Below are positions 33,914-46,989 of a DNA stretch of 64,000 nt, one piece after another. The translations under genes and the position numbers were made by a program. Positions within the stretch are counted from its first letter, which is position 1, and each line of letters starts with the position of its first letter. The notes beneath the pieces are model-generated. The model did no database searches and was not told the DNA's origin. It saw only the letters and a program-made list of their open reading frames with translations. This DNA is from Nilaparvata lugens. Its lineage: Eukaryota; Arthropoda; Insecta; Hemiptera; Delphacidae. The DNA lies in assembly GCF_014356525.2 (NCBI RefSeq), contig NC_052511.1:11647729-11711728 (forward strand), written 5' to 3'.

Positions 33914-36105
33914 CAAACCAGCTGACAGCTGATAGAATTGGTTGATTCTTATCAACCTCAGCACTAATTTCGTCCTTTTTATCCTGTGTTAATTCATTAG
34001 AGGTGGCTTTCTCGTGTGCCTGAGGGTAAAAGAATCCACGAAAAATAACACTCTTTACATTCTGTATAGTCCCCTCCAGAATACGAACAGACCAGTTCTT
34101 TATTGATTGATACAATAAGAGTACATCATCAAAATGATAGGGTGAGAAAAAATAAGGTAACAGAATGTTTGGTTCTGATTTCAGGTCAAGCTCGCAATCT
34201 ATAGTAAAGCATGGGAGTGAACAGTCAAGTCTCGATCACATTTAAGCACAGTCTCGATCATATTGAATCAGAGATTTTCGGTTTACTAGAGATTAAATTC
34301 ATTCTCTAGACCTGATTAGTGGCATCGATCGAAATTGAAAGCTAAACTTCGTCCTGTCCGTTCTGTTTGTACCTTCACAGTACTTATTCGTTCGTGCGTG
34401 TCAGGTGATAATTAAATGTTTGAAAAAGATTATCTCCATCACTTTTTAATTTTTATGAGTGAAGTTCAGTAATTGGAAGAGACTCTTCTGACCATTCCAA
34501 GCTATGTTCAAAACTTGGAAAGTTTGAAGGGTGTCAACGAACTGCAATCGAACAGCATTGCTAGTTATTGTCATTCGTTTATCATTGAAGAACAATTAAT
34601 TATTTTTGTAAGGCATTCAGTAAGCATTGAATGTTGCCTAGATTTGTCAAATTATATAAATTGCAAAAACTAATGATGTACAAAGTTGAAAAAGTTTATA
34701 CAAAGTTGAATGTACAAATTGCTCAATATTATTCAAATCAATTCTGTTAGGTTTTCAACTCTACAACCTTCCTATTCGTCATTCTGAAGTTTGAAAATTT
34801 TTCATTCTCAATTATGTTAATAATATCCTCGACCAATCTTGCTTATAATTGGAAGAAACTAAATTTATTATAACAAGACAAAATGCATCGTTCTTCCATG
34901 ATACCTTTCTATCAAAATGGATCAGAGAAATTCTTTTACAAGAACAATTGACAGATATTGAGATATTGGGATATTGATATTAATTCTCAATATTGACAGT
35001 TGAGATCTGTAATGAGACTCTACCTTCAATTTTCCGATGAGGTCTACCTTATGTTGTGATTTCATTCCAATGTTGGAAGGAGTCACACCTTCATCCCATA
35101 AAAGGATCTGATTTTTTCTCAGCTTCTTATTGGATATTGTGGATCACAATTCGATAAATCCTTTGAATCCCAGTAGCATGATCCAGTGATCATTCTCCTA
35201 CATAAGATGTGAAACTGAATAATACTCTTGCTTCATCGTATTCTGAATCCTCTTCTTATCAACATGAATTCTCCGAATATCTAAACTTCCAGTAATCCAG
35301 GTAGCAATAAACTCCTGATAACAGTTGAAATAATATTTTTTTGTGCCCGGTAGCAACACAAAGAGGTGATTCGTCGTGTAGCTTTAGAAGAAACGTAAAA
35401 ACTAAAGAGCAGGAATAATCTGAACAAAGGAATTTCAATTCATTTTTATTGGCATTGAATAGAAGTGCAATCAAATCAAAATCCTGTAACTTCTTTCCTC
35501 TTTCTACTTCTTCAAAGTGAGGTTTCAAGATCTGAAATAATGTGCATGAAAGTGAAGAGGAAAGATTGAAGTGATCTCATCTTGCAAAGTCGTTGATGAA
35601 TGCATAACTAGGAAATTGAAGCACGATTTTAATCCATCAATAATATTTCTCTTATCAGTTGAAAGTCAACCGATATCAGTAACGAACAATGCACTTCCAT
35701 AGGATATTTCTGCACATTATAGATTAATCTCTAATCAAATGTGCCAGAAATGTGGCAGGCACACCCATTTTATTTATCTGCTAATTTTTAACAACTTCTT
35801 AGAAAAAAACAAAACAAATAATTTTTAATTTCTGCATCAAGATGTCAAACAATAATAAGAACATTGGCAAGTTGATGTCACCAACATTACATAAATATTA
35901 CAAGGCTGGTGCTCACCAATTATTCTTCTTCTTTTAGCTCCTTCTCCTATCGAAGGTTGGAAATCATCACAGCGATTATCACTTTACTAATTGCAGTCCA
36001 GAAGAGGTATTTTGAATTGGAGCTATATCAGTCTCTCAAATTACATAGTCCTACACCTCTCTTCCCCCTAATCTTGCTAACGACGTTTTTCTATTGTTTG
36101 CTAAC
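33914..36105. other. Intergenic, nothing firm
   Basis: About 2.2 kb with no supported gene. The + sequence 35925-35975 (TTCTTCTTTTAGCTCCTTCTCC) may be antisense retrotransposon, because similar CTCCTTCTCCTATCGAAGG words are common in insect LINE 3' regions, but I cannot show it. Confidence 0.3.
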
Positions 36106-36109
36106 GACG

Positions 36110-36216
36110 TGGTTAAGTGGTAGAGTGGACATTATTGTCCAAGCTTCGCCACGTCAACAAATAAACAAGTCATTCTATTCTATTCTATTCTATTCTATCC
36201 GATTCTATTCTATCCA
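36110..36216 (+). repeat. Possible retroposon end with (TTCTA)n tail
   Basis: GTGGTTAAGTGGTAGAGTGG resembles a Pol III A box, then a unique stretch, AAATAAACAAGTCA and (TTCTA)n from 36173 to 36212. Suits a short retroposed element, but no B box is found. Confidence 0.35.
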
Positions 36217-36489
36217 TCCCTGCATGATAAACCTTAACAGATCATACTTTTTACCTCTCATTACATGTCCCAAATATGAAAATTCTTTTTTTTTTGCTGA
36301 AATAACTCCGTCATAAGTGAGAATACATTTCTACATTTTCGTCGATCATGGTAATCCTTCATATCCTCCTGTAATACCAAATCTCAAATGCATCGATGCC
36401 TTGAGGTTTACATTTTGAATCATAATAATTAGTTGATCATGATAACAACTACTGTATTTTGAAAAATCCAACCATTATATCGTAACTAA

Positions 36490-36656
36490 CGGTCAAGCCA
36501 TATGCGGCGTTTTTCAGACGAGTCGGCAGGGCAGGATGATCTCTGATTGGCTAATTGGGTTGACGTCCAGGAATCAGTTGATAATCAGTCAATCGGAGAG
36601 CTTCCTGTTCTGAAGACTCGTCTGAAAAACGCCTCATTAGGTTTGGCCAAAGTCAA
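36490..36656. mobile_element. ~167-bp MITE
   Basis: GGCGTTTTTCAGACGAGTC and GACTCGTCTGAAAAACGCC are perfect inverted repeats near the ends, with looser pairing outward (GGTCAAGCC / GGTTTGGCC) and inward (CAGGGCAGG / CCTGTTCTG, TCTGATTGG / CCAATCGGA). Confidence 0.75.
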
Positions 36657-37190
36657 CGATTTAATTATTACGAATTGATACTGATCTCTCTTGATGCAAA
36701 CCTGTATCGTTAAATTCAAGCTCAACTAAATGCGATCTCTAAATGATTTTCTATATAATCTACAATCAGAGTAGAACGTTTCCTACCCTATTTACCTCAT
36801 CATTATTATCTATGCAATATTATTTCGGAAATCAGTCACCAATAAACTTAGGTTTATCTTATTTTTATTGCAGTTTCATCAATTGAATTGATTGAATTCG
36901 AGAGAACAACAATTTGAAGGAATATTTAACTTGAAAGAGAAAAATATTATACAAATAGGCTAAATAAATCGAACATAACTAAAACTCATGATGTAAAATG
37001 AATGATCAAGCTCCTACATCCTGCGAATTTTTTTATTATATTTCGTGATGCATATATGAGAAAATTACCAGGCTTTTCAATAAGTACAAGTAGGCCTTCT
37101 CATTGATAGTATAATTTTAATATTGTCAATCCTGTAATGTACAAATTGTATTGAAATCATGTACAATAATCATACAGTACATTTAATATC
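36657..37190. other. Intergenic, nothing identified
   Basis: No gene or repeat recognised. Confidence 0.35.
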
Positions 37191-37194
37191 GTTA

Positions 37195-37470
37195 CCGCTT
37201 TTGTATGGCTACCATATATAATGGCGAACCTTCACAGCAAGGGAGATCCTTGATTCTCATCAAAGCATCCCGAATTTCGGAGGGTGTTGCCATGGCAACA
37301 AGGACCCAGAAGCTCGATTGGACCAAACATGTGAAGCCATCTTCGAAAAGATGATCCTGCCGAGATGTTGTCATGGCAACGCAGCGGCCATCTTGGATTG
37401 TTGACCTGTTGCCATGACAACGGAAGCTGAGGGTCGCTCCCGGCAACCAGAGCTATAAAAATGTGGTAAT
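37195..37470 (+). promoter_or_regulatory. Cluster of RFX X-box motifs with YY1 motif and TATA box
   Basis: Three 14-bp X-box-like palindromes lie within 136 bases: GTTGCCATGGCAAC (37286-37299), GTTGTCATGGCAAC (37367-37380) and GTTGCCATGACAAC (37408-37421), plus a GGCAACC half-site at 37441-37447. GCGGCCATCTTGG (37384-37396) is the reverse of a YY1 consensus. TATAAAA follows at 37454-37460. The block is GC-richer than its surroundings. RFX factors bind such sites, often at ciliary genes and other promoters. No gene is recognised beside it; minus-strand frames of 62-120 codons overlap it but look like composition effects. Confidence 0.5.
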
Positions 37471-38000
37471 AAGGATCGCGCAGGAAACAGGAGCTAGGGG
37501 AACGTCTCCTGTTAAGAAAATGGTGGCTCCCTTCTCCGGTGTTGCTGAAATGAGAATTTTATTAGCGTTATATTTCTTCGAGGGACCAGTAACGTTTGAG
37601 TTTCCTCTCCACTCTCTCAGCTTCATGTAGGTGGACGAATAGAAGTTTAAAGAGCAAACAGGGAGTGTTGAGAAGTTCAAATATGCTTGCGCGTTGGTAG
37701 AAAGTATGATATGGAGATTTGATGGGATGAAGCAACACGTATTCTGCTGCTGGATTTTGAATAAAAATTCAATAATCAGAAATTTTTCAGGCCTTATGCA
37801 ATCTATTGCAGTCATTTATCCCCAGACCAAGTGAACAGTATAGTGTACAATATCGGGGACCGAGTTTTGCTCTGAAGTACAAAAGTATAAAAAATTTATT
37901 ACGAAAGAAGAAATTATAATAACAATCATACATAAATGTTCTATCCAATCACAGTAAATTGAGATTAATTCCCAGAGGAATTCAAAAATTTCCCTCACAA
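37471..38000. other. Intergenic, nothing firm
   Basis: AACAGGAG...CTCCTGTT (37476-37514) is a short hairpin. Minus-strand frames of 66 and 120 codons (37453-38016) have no recognised domain. Confidence 0.3.
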
Positions 38001-38130
38001 AGGCCCAGTTGCACAAAAGCTGGTTAAATTTTAATCCTGATTAACTTCACGTGAACCAAATCAGAGAAGACCATTTCAAAAAGATGGATCTACAGGATTG
38101 AAAATAACCCAGCTTTTTTGAACCGGCACT
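38001..38130. mobile_element. ~130-bp palindromic MITE (copy 4)
   Basis: CCCAGTTGCACAAAAGCTGG with TTAATCCTGATTAACTTCAC at the left; CCCAGCTTTTTTGAACCGGC at the right. The right arm has lost about 20 bases compared with copies 2 and 3. Confidence 0.7.
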
Positions 38131-38139
38131 AAGTACCTG

Positions 38140-38525
38140 ATTGAATGATTACAAAAGTTCAACAGCTGAGTCATATTTTTGGTACAGTCCCACACACAGG
38201 AACTCGCTCACTCACTCACTTCCATCACCAACAGACGACGAAATAATTATTATCAGCTGTTTTTCCAAGGACGAATAATATTTATCCTTTTAATGTCCTT
38301 CAGCGAGTTTACCCAGGGATGAGACCTAGTGCAATCGAATCTTTATATTATAAACCTACTTTGTTCTGAATTTCGTGAGAATCGTTAGAGCCGTTTTCGA
38401 GATCTGGTAAACATAAATAACATGTGAACATCTAAACATCTAAACATCCAAACATCCGAACATCCAAACATCCAAACATCTGAACATATAAACATATAAA
38501 CAGAAGTTGCTCGTTTAATATTATA
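38140..38525. repeat. Repeat with AACATCYA minisatellite
   Basis: An 8-bp unit (AACATCTA / AACATCCA / AACATATA) is repeated about ten times at 38424-38502. Just before it lies GAGAATCGTTAGAGCCGTTT TCGAGAT, a phrase also seen in the microsatellite-bearing elements, and after it AGAAGTTGCTCGTTTAATAT. CTCACTCACTCAC lies at 38206-38219. It looks like a non-autonomous transposon but ends were not resolved. Confidence 0.5.
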
Positions 38526-39329
38526 GGATATGGATTCCACTCCATTCAAACCTAACCTCTTACTCAGAATACAACTTTTCCAAGAACTTTGCTGAACAGT
38601 GGCCACTGCTACCTGTATAGTTATTGTTATATGATAGTAGACAAATGATAAGTGTTACACTTCAGTGTACACTATTCACACTTCAGTGTACAAGTCGTTT
38701 CAACCGAAAAAGTGGGAATCTGCTTCACCATAACCTCTATGAGCTAAGAAAGCAAATGTACAGTATAGTGTACAAATCAACCCAAATATAAATGAGTAAG
38801 TGGAAGAAGCCAGTTCTGACGAGGCAAGAATAATAATATATTTTTTAGAAGGCATATTCTATCCTAGGCATTCAAATCAAATCAATTTTATTGTTCACAT
38901 CATTTGTAACATAAAAATCATCAGTGAAAGAACCTTTCATCAGTAATAAAATTTGATCTAAAATACAGATGACTTCCACCATGAAGAATTAGTTAATACT
39001 TAAAAATATGGTGTGGCGCACTCACACAACATTCCTTGCCGTTATGAAAATTGATCACCTGACGCTAGTGTACGCGCATCTCAAGTCTACTTATAAACAA
39101 ATATCTGAGCCAGCTGGTGAAAGGACAATAACGCTGGAGACATACGAGGTCTGCTATCTCTTCATAGTGAATCATTTAATAGAATCAACAGTTTACAACA
39201 GTTTGCAATTGGATAATCACATTTTCTTGAATTTCGAGCTTATTTTTTATTTTAGGTGAAAATGTTACTGTACATTAATTGTAGAGATTTTCATGCTCAA
39301 TCTCTTCCCATCAAATTTTTTTGTTTAAA
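38526..39329. other. Intergenic, nothing identified
   Basis: The + frame 39008-39259 has no recognised motif. CTTCAGTGTACA is directly repeated at 38660-38692. Confidence 0.3.
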
Positions 39330-40170
<841 letters not shown>

Positions 40171-40585
40171 ATTCTTTAGAGGAAGGAGAATAATTATGTT
40201 ATGCGTACTACATGACTCAATAGCATATTTTTGTTCAGATTGATGATAATATTTAAAAGTATTGTCAGAAGTAACGATTCGTACATATTTATCTAAGTTC
40301 TGACTTACTGTGCTCCCTGAATTCTCCCTGAAGGATGAATTATCATCCGTTTCCATTGGAACAAGTGAGATCTACAAAGAAGCATGAAGCATTAAGAACA
40401 TGAAGCATAGCCTTCTGCTATTGCACACCACTGCGACGGGAGTGGGAGAACATTAAACTCTTTCTTCAATGGTTGAAAACGTCGCCGTCAGCGAACATCA
40501 GCGGTGTGCACAAGGATTTAAAACAATTTTACAATCTATCAAACAATAGAAGAACCAATAATAATAAAATAATAATAATGTGACA

Positions 40586-40729
40586 ATGGGGACCCGAGAT
40601 CCTGAATCCACTAGGAGAGAAATGTGGAAGAGGAAAGGCAAGAGTAAACGAGAAGAAGATAGGAGAGAGCGACAGAAAATCCATCTAAACAGAGGAAACC
40701 ACGGGGATCATGTTATGAACACAAAGTGA
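40586..40729 (+). CDS. Small charged ORF or first exon (copy in D1)
   Basis: ATG at 40586 opens 47 codons rich in Arg, Lys and Glu (MGTRDPESTRREMWKRKGKS then KREEDRRERQKIH), ending TGA 40727-40729. The stop overlaps AAA|GTGAGT, a canonical splice donor, so it could instead be an exon. No homology recognised. Duplicated at 43033-43176 with one Arg-to-Gly change. Weak candidate. Confidence 0.15.
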   Translation: MGTRDPESTRREMWKRKGKSKREEDRRERQKIHLNRGNHGDHVMNTK

Positions 40730-41329
40730 GTCTCAAATAATAATAATATTAATTGTTAAACCAGGTAACCTACTATCTTACTATCTATTTCTGGGATAGA
40801 TTTTAAATGAAGAGCCAGAAATTAAAAGCAGAAGAGCACAAAAAAACTGAGTTTATTGAAAACTAATCAATTCAGTGAAAAAACAAAAAGTAATTTCTCA
40901 AAAGCGAGATCCGAATAAAATAAATTACACTCTTGTAAAACTGTCCATATATTGTAAGATGGGAGTTACCGGCGTGAAGTATATAAGAATCTATTAGAAT
41001 CTATACAAAAGCATTCGAGAAGTAAGGATTGAACTAGACGATTTTTTTTTTAAAAGTACGGCTGCTGATTTGTAGAATCGGATTCAATTATTGAAACAAC
41101 TGAATGGGTTACAATGCTACAATGGATCATATTATCCACTGTTTGTTTCACAAAAATGACCATGTTCAGCAGACATGGCAGTATAATAGCGTGCTATAGA
41201 AAAATTGATATTCTATTATTCTTGATGAACCTCGAATCAGTTCTCTTATTCACTTCCCAAAATTATGTAGGCTCAAACTCATAACTGATTTATACGTTTG
41301 CTTATGCAATTATACAGATGTTTCCTTCG

Positions 41330-42150
41330 CTCGCCATATCCGTCTAGCCAGGGGGCAACGCCCCGACTGGATCGTCCGAAAATGAGATCAGCGTGCTGCA
41401 TTCTTCATTTGAGCATGCTTTATTCCATCAGAAAGTCAAAGTACTGAGAAAACGCAGAAAAGCTGAGAGAAAACCTTGGAAAAACTCTGATTTTTGGCGT
41501 ATCTTTGATTAAATATTAAAGTCACCTCATCACAAAATTTTTAGACTAGCTAAACCTCTGTACCAATATAAACATTTTCTGGCATTACTTGATGAAAGAA
41601 CTGTCGCTAGTTGACGGAAAGACGCTAATTTTGGGCGATCTTTGGCGTTATTTCAAATTCCTTCTCACACAACATTATTACACCCTAGCTGAGCTTTTGT
41701 ACTAAATTTGAACAATTTCTGTTCATTTGTTCTCGATAAATCTGAGAAAAACGCCAAAAAAAGCTGGAAAAACGCAGATTTTGGGCGTATCTTGGCGTTA
41801 TTCGAATTCTTTCCAACACAATATTATTACAACCCTAGCTCAGCTTCTGTACTAAACTGAACAATTTCTATTCATTTGTTCTCGATAAATCTGAGGAAAA
41901 GCAAAAAAAAAAAACGCTGGAAAAACGCTAATTTTGAGCGTATCTTTGACGTTATTGCAAATTCCTTCTAACACAAAATTATTACAGCCTAGCTGAGCTT
42001 TTGTACTAAATTTGAACAATTTAAGTTCATTTGTTCTCGATAAATCTGAGAAAACGCCAAAAAAAGCTGGAAAAACGCAGATTTTGAGCGTATCTTTGGA
42101 AAATTTTCTAAATCCGTTCTTAGTGGGCCTCTAAAGGGCCAACTAAAACA
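41330..42150 (-). mobile_element. Helitron-like relative with 135-bp internal repeats
   Basis: CTTCGCTCGCCATATCCGTC TAGCCAGGGGGCAACGCCCC and ACTGGATCGTCC match 27940-28000. The interior holds three to four units containing AGCTGAGCTTTTGTACTAAA, TGTTCATTTGTTCTCGATAA, CTGGAAAAACGCAGATTTTG and GCGTATCTTTGGCG (spacing about 135). CTCTAAAGGGCCAACTAAAA matches the region just inside the opposite end of 27922-28451. The terminal CTAG is missing, so it is truncated. Confidence 0.55.
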
Positions 42151-42201
42151 CCACACACACACACAACACACAACACACACACACACACCCACACACACAC
42201 A

Positions 42202-42232
<31 letters not shown>

Positions 42233-42237
42233 CACAC

Positions 42238-42300
<63 letters not shown>

Positions 42301-42322
42301 ACCACACACACCCCACACACCA

Positions 42323-42361
<39 letters not shown>

Positions 42362-42387
42362 ACACACACACACCACACCACACACCA

Positions 42388-42432
<45 letters not shown>

Positions 42433-42438
42433 ACACAC

Positions 42439-42480
<42 letters not shown>
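42151..42480. repeat. Long (CA)n microsatellite between duplicates
   Basis: About 330 bases of interrupted CA. Its right flank is identical to the right flank of the first tract; its left flank is the end of D1. Confidence 0.97.
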
Positions 42481-42483
<3 letters not shown>

Positions 42484-44603
42484 CAATACCAAAAACCACT
42501 TTTTGGACTCAGGGGACCTTGAAACGTATAGAAATTTAGAAATTGGGGTACCTTAATTTTTTTTCGGAAAGCAATAATTTCCTTACCTATGATAATAGGG
42601 CAAGGAAAGAAAAAAGGCATTCTTTAGAGGAAGGAGAATAATTATGTTATGCGTACTACATGACTCAATAGCATATTTTTGTTCAGATTGATGATATATT
42701 TAAAAGTATTGTCAGAAGTAACGATTCGTACATATTTATCTAAGTTCTGACTTACTGTGCTCCCTGAATTCTCCCTGAAGGATGAATTATCATCCGTTTC
42801 CATTGGAACAAGTGAGATCTACAAAGAAGCATGAAGCATTAAGAACATGAAGCATAGCCTTCTGCTATTGCACACCACTGCGACGGGAGTGGGAGAACAT
42901 TAAACTCTTTCTTCAATGGTTGAAAACGTCGCCGTCAGCGAACATCAGCGGTGTGCACAAGGATTTAAAACAATTTTACAATCTATCAAACAATAGAAGA
43001 ACCAATAATAATAAAATAATAATAATGTGACAATGGGGACCCGAGATCCTGAATCCACTGGGAGAGAAATGTGGAAGAGGAAAGGCAAGAGTAAACGAGA
43101 AGAAGATAGGAGAGAGCGACAGAAAATCCATCTAAACAGAGGAAACCACGGGGATCATGTTATGAACACAAAGTGAGTCTCAATAATAATAATATTAATT
43201 GTTAAACCAGGTAACCTACTATCTTACTATCTATTTCTGGGATAGATTTTAAATGAAGAGCCAGAAATTAAAAGCAGAAGAGCACAAAAAAACTGAGTTT
43301 ATTGAAAACTAATCAATTCAGTGAAAAAACAAAAAGTAATTTCTCAAAAGCGAGATCCGAATAAAATAAATTACACTCTTGTAAAACTGTCCATATATTG
43401 TAAGATGGGAGTTACCGGCGTGAAGTATATAAGAATCTATTAGAATCTATACAAAAGCATTCGAGAAGTAAGGATTGAACTAGACGATTTTTTTTTTAAA
43501 AAGTACGGCTGCTGATTTGAAGAATCGGATTCAATTATTGAAACAACTGAATGGGTTACAATGCTACAATGGATCATATTATCTACTGTTTGTTTCACAA
43601 AAATGGCCATGTTCAGCAGACATGGCAGTATAATAGCGTGCTATAGAAAAATTGATATTCTATTATTCTTGATGAACCTCGAATCAGTTCTCTTAATTCA
43701 CTTCCCAAAATTATGTAGGCTCAAACTCATAACTGATTTATACGTTTGCTTATGCAATTATACAGATGTTTCCTTCGCTCGCCATATCCGTCTAGCCAGG
43801 GGGCAACGCCCCGACTGGATCGTCCGAAAATGAGATCAGCGTGCCTGCATTCTTCATTTGAGCATGCTTTATTCCATCAGAAAGTCAAAGTACTGAGAAA
43901 ACGCAGAAAAGCTGAGAAAAACCTTGGAAAAACTCTGATTTTTGGCGTATCTTTGATTAAATATTAAAGTCACCTCATCACAAAATTTTTAGACCCTAGC
44001 TAAACCTCTGTACCAAATATAAACATTTTCTGGCAATTACTTGATGAAAGAACTGTCGCTAGTTGACGGAAAGACGCTAATTTTGGGCGATCTTTGGCGT
44101 TATTTCAAATTCCTTCTCACACAACATTATTACACCCTAGCTGAGCTTTTGTACTAAATTTGAACAATTTCTGTTCATTTGTTCTCGATAAATCTGAGAA
44201 AACGCCAAAAAAAGCTGGAAAAACGCAGATTTTGGGCGTATCTTTGGCGTTATTTCGAATTCTTTCCAACACAATATTATTACACCCTAGCTCAGCTTCT
44301 GTACTAAACTTGAACAATTTCTATTCATTTGTTCTCGATAAATCTGAGGAAAAGCAAAAAAAAAAAACGCTGGAAAAACGCTAATTTTGAGCGTATCTTT
44401 GACGTTATTGCAAATTCCTTCTAACACAAAATTATTACAGCCTAGCTGAGCTTTTGTACTAAATTTGAACAATTTAAGTTCATTTGTTCTCGATAAATCT
44501 GAGAAAACGCTAAAAAATGCTGGAAAAACGCAGATTTTGAGCGTATCTTTGGAAAATTTTCTAAATCCGTTCTTAGTGGGCCTCTAAAGGGCCAACTAAA
44601 ACA
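42481..44603. repeat. Tandem duplication, copy D2
   Basis: See D1 for the match. D2 includes the same internal features and continues past 44603 with ACCTACAAAATTTGAACG and the GAGTCAGTCAGTGAGTG segment, i.e. it contains the fuller Helitron-like copy (to about 44690). Confidence 0.95.
43033..43176 (+). CDS. Small charged ORF or first exon (copy in D2)
   Basis: Same 47-codon frame as at 40586 with ACT GGG in place of ACT AGG, and the same GTGAGT donor overlapping the stop. Function unknown. Confidence 0.15.
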   Translation: MGTRDPESTGREMWKRKGKSKREEDRRERQKIHLNRGNHGDHVMNTK

Positions 44604-44690
44604 TACCTACAAAATTTGAACGTTTTTGGTCCGGTAGATTTTTAGTTCTGCGAGTAAGTGAGTCAGTCAGTGAGTGAAATTTCGCTTTTA
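43783..44690 (-). mobile_element. Helitron-like relative (copy in D2)
   Basis: As at 41330 but complete on the right, through TTTTTGGTCCGGTAGATTTT to GAAATTTCGCTTTTAT at 44676-44691. Three internal ~135-bp units, with CTAATTTTGAGCGTATCTTT and CAGATTTTGGGCGTATCTTT variants. Confidence 0.55.
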
Positions 44691-45200
44691 TCCAGCAGGC
44701 TCGCTATGTTCGCCTCAATTGTCAAGACCCCCGGGTGAAACGCAGTGAATCTAGCATGCTCGCTTCACTGGCCTGTGTATCTACAATAATATTATAGTTT
44801 GAAATTTCCAGCTTTCTAGCATTTTCTTGAAATGCAAAAACGTCATGGTCCCTGATATAGTTATGAGAGAGCATTCAATCAGAGCGAAGTTTGACATTTG
44901 CGTTCTTATCTCAACACGTTGCTGAGCTTACCAAATTCAACAATTTTCGAAAAGCCGTTCACCAAAAGCTGAGAAGTTGGAGAAAAACTGGAGAATCTTG
45001 ACTATCATGACACTTGAAACCTCTCCAAACAAGTACTTCTCTCTGATTTCCAGCTGAACCAGTGAAGTGTATATATTCTTAAGAAGTCTTTTGGCTGAGC
45101 CAACCGGAAAAACCTGGAAACACACAAGAAGACTATTAATATAGTAGTATGAATATAAATGATATTAAATATAAATATAAATATAGTAATATAGTATTAA
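44691..45200. other. Repeat debris
   Basis: CAGCAGGCTCGCTATGTTCG and CATGCTCGCTTCACTGGCCTG repeat the terminal hairpin motif of the Helitron-like family. The remainder to 45200, including AATATAAATATAGTAATATA, shows nothing further. Confidence 0.35.
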
Positions 45201-45817
45201 CTAGCCGTCAGGCTCGCTTCGCTCGCTATATTCGTCTAGCCAGGGGGCTCCGCCCCCTGGACCCCCGACTGGATCGTTCAAAAATGAGATCATTTTTCAT
45301 TTGAGCATGCTTCATTCCATAAGAAAGTCAAAGTACTGAGAAAATTCAGAAAAGCTGAGAAAAACGATGGAAAACGCTTATTTAATGAAATATCAAAGTC
45401 ACCTCATCACAAAATTTTTAGACCCTAGCTAAACTCTGTACCAAATTTGAACATTTTCTGTTCATTACTTGATGAAGGAACTGAGAAAAAACGCTGGAAA
45501 AACAATAATTTTGGGCGTATCTTTGGCGTTATTGCAAATTCCTCCCAATACAACATTATTACACTCTAGCTGAGCTTCTGTACTAAATTTGAACATTTTC
45601 TGTTCATTTGTTCTCGATAAAGCTGAGAAAACTCTAAAGAACGCTGGAAAAACGCAGATTTTGGGAGTATCTTTGGAATTTTTTCCAAATCCGTTCTTAG
45701 TGCGCCTCTAAAGGGCCAACAACTGAACATAACTACCAAATTTGAACGTTTTTGGTCCGGTAGATTTTTAGTTCTGCGAGTGAGTGAGTAAGTCAGTGAG
45801 TGCCATTTTGCTTTTTA
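45201..45817 (-). mobile_element. Helitron-like element, 3' CTAG end intact
   Basis: CTAGCCGTCAGGCTCGCTTC at 45201, preceded by A, is the same 3' terminus (CTAG|T on the minus strand) as at 27922. The GGGGGCTCCGCCCCC palindrome, two internal ~135-bp units and the GTCCGGTAGATTTTTAGTTC to GTGAGTGCCATTTTGC stretch follow. The TC(TA)n 5' end is missing. Confidence 0.6.
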
Positions 45818-46730
45818 TGAGAAAACGAACTCAGATTTTGAGGTGCCATAGATTATGAGAAAACAAAACTTTTGGACATTTCCAATAACATTGGTTTTAT
45901 TAATGTTACAGTTATGTTGTGTGTGATGTTTTGGTACTTTTCCCTAATGAGAAACACAAATTGGTCTCTAGGTGAACATGTAATCTTAATGCTATTAATC
46001 GAACAGTTTTCGAGAAATCCAAGAAACCATAAGATGCTTTAGAAAATCGTCAATTTTCGGTATGGCCGGAATCACCTTTTTAGCTCCTCTAAACCCAATA
46101 GTTTATAATTCGATAGTGCAATAATCCGATAAACCGATCACAATAAATCCGAAGAATTTCATTCATATAAATGCACTGAACATATGCTGGTATCGAGCAC
46201 ATGTTCTACGAGAATCAAAATATCTCATCCCCGAAATTCACAATCTGATGTATAGCCAAACTACAAAATATAAACACGACCTAGAAGATGAAGAAACCTT
46301 AAGGTTTTGAAAGGGAAGGTTAGGAGGTGGGGTTTTTGCTTTTATATGGCAAAATACTTGTATTATTCAAATGTTTTGATAATTATTGTAAAGCAGAAAC
46401 CTAAATCTTGCATGTCAGAAAATGTTAGTGTTATATAATTTGACTATACGTCACCGTATGATTTTCAAGAATGCGATATTCTGCCTACTCTGTACTACAG
46501 CCTACGTCACGGCTGCAGTTCCCCCACTCCAATTGCATTTCAACTAAAATACTATAGATGAGTGACCAACCTTCTGTCTACTAACTTTGAGTAATTGCTA
46601 TGTTTCAGTTTATTAAACTACTCTATTTATAAACACATAGATTTTAATTCATTACAGAACCAAATCACTCACATTTAATGAAAACTACCTGCTATTTTCA
46701 AAACCACTATTTTTACTATTTGAAGCACTC
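45818..46730. other. Intergenic, nothing identified
   Basis: No supported feature; 46480-46540 is somewhat GC-richer (CTACGTCACGGCTGCAGTTC). Confidence 0.3.
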
Positions 46731-46737
46731 CACCATT

Positions 46738-46965
46738 CAATTATTTATTATTTATTTATTTAACATTTACAATCAACTTAAAGACAAAGAAACAGAATAC
46801 AGTCCAGAACTTCTTTTCATCCTAATTTCATAAAATAAATTGTCCAAATAAAGGGTATGTGCGATTTTCCAATTATTCACTAATTTCCACATTGAAACAA
46901 ACACAAACACTTGAAACAATTAATTTTGAATTTAGAAAGATTATTTGCTTGTTACAACAGTATCA
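46738..46965 (-). mobile_element. LINE 3' end
   Basis: Reverse complement aligns with 51030-51268: CTAAATTCAAAATTAATTGT, CAAGTGTTTGTGTTT, TTTATTTGGACAATTTATTT, ATGAAATTRGGATGAAAAGA, CTGTTTCTTTGTC and TTGATTGTAAATGTTRAATA (AATA)n. A second copy of one LINE family; reading frame disrupted here. Confidence 0.7.
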
Positions 46966-46989
46966 ATCTCTAGCTAGCTGGAAGCTTAT

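Noticed and set aside
33861..34115. 84-codon minus-strand frame
   Set aside because: Overlaps the SINE 5' part and lacks any recognisable domain.
37192..37815. Minus-strand frames of 84 and 120 codons across the X-box cluster
   Set aside because: No domain, no conservation visible, and GC-richer DNA lengthens frames by chance; palindromic motifs also generate repeated peptides.
41989..42620. Open frames of 118-167 codons on the minus strand
   Set aside because: Same cause: (GT)n with flanking transposon sequence.
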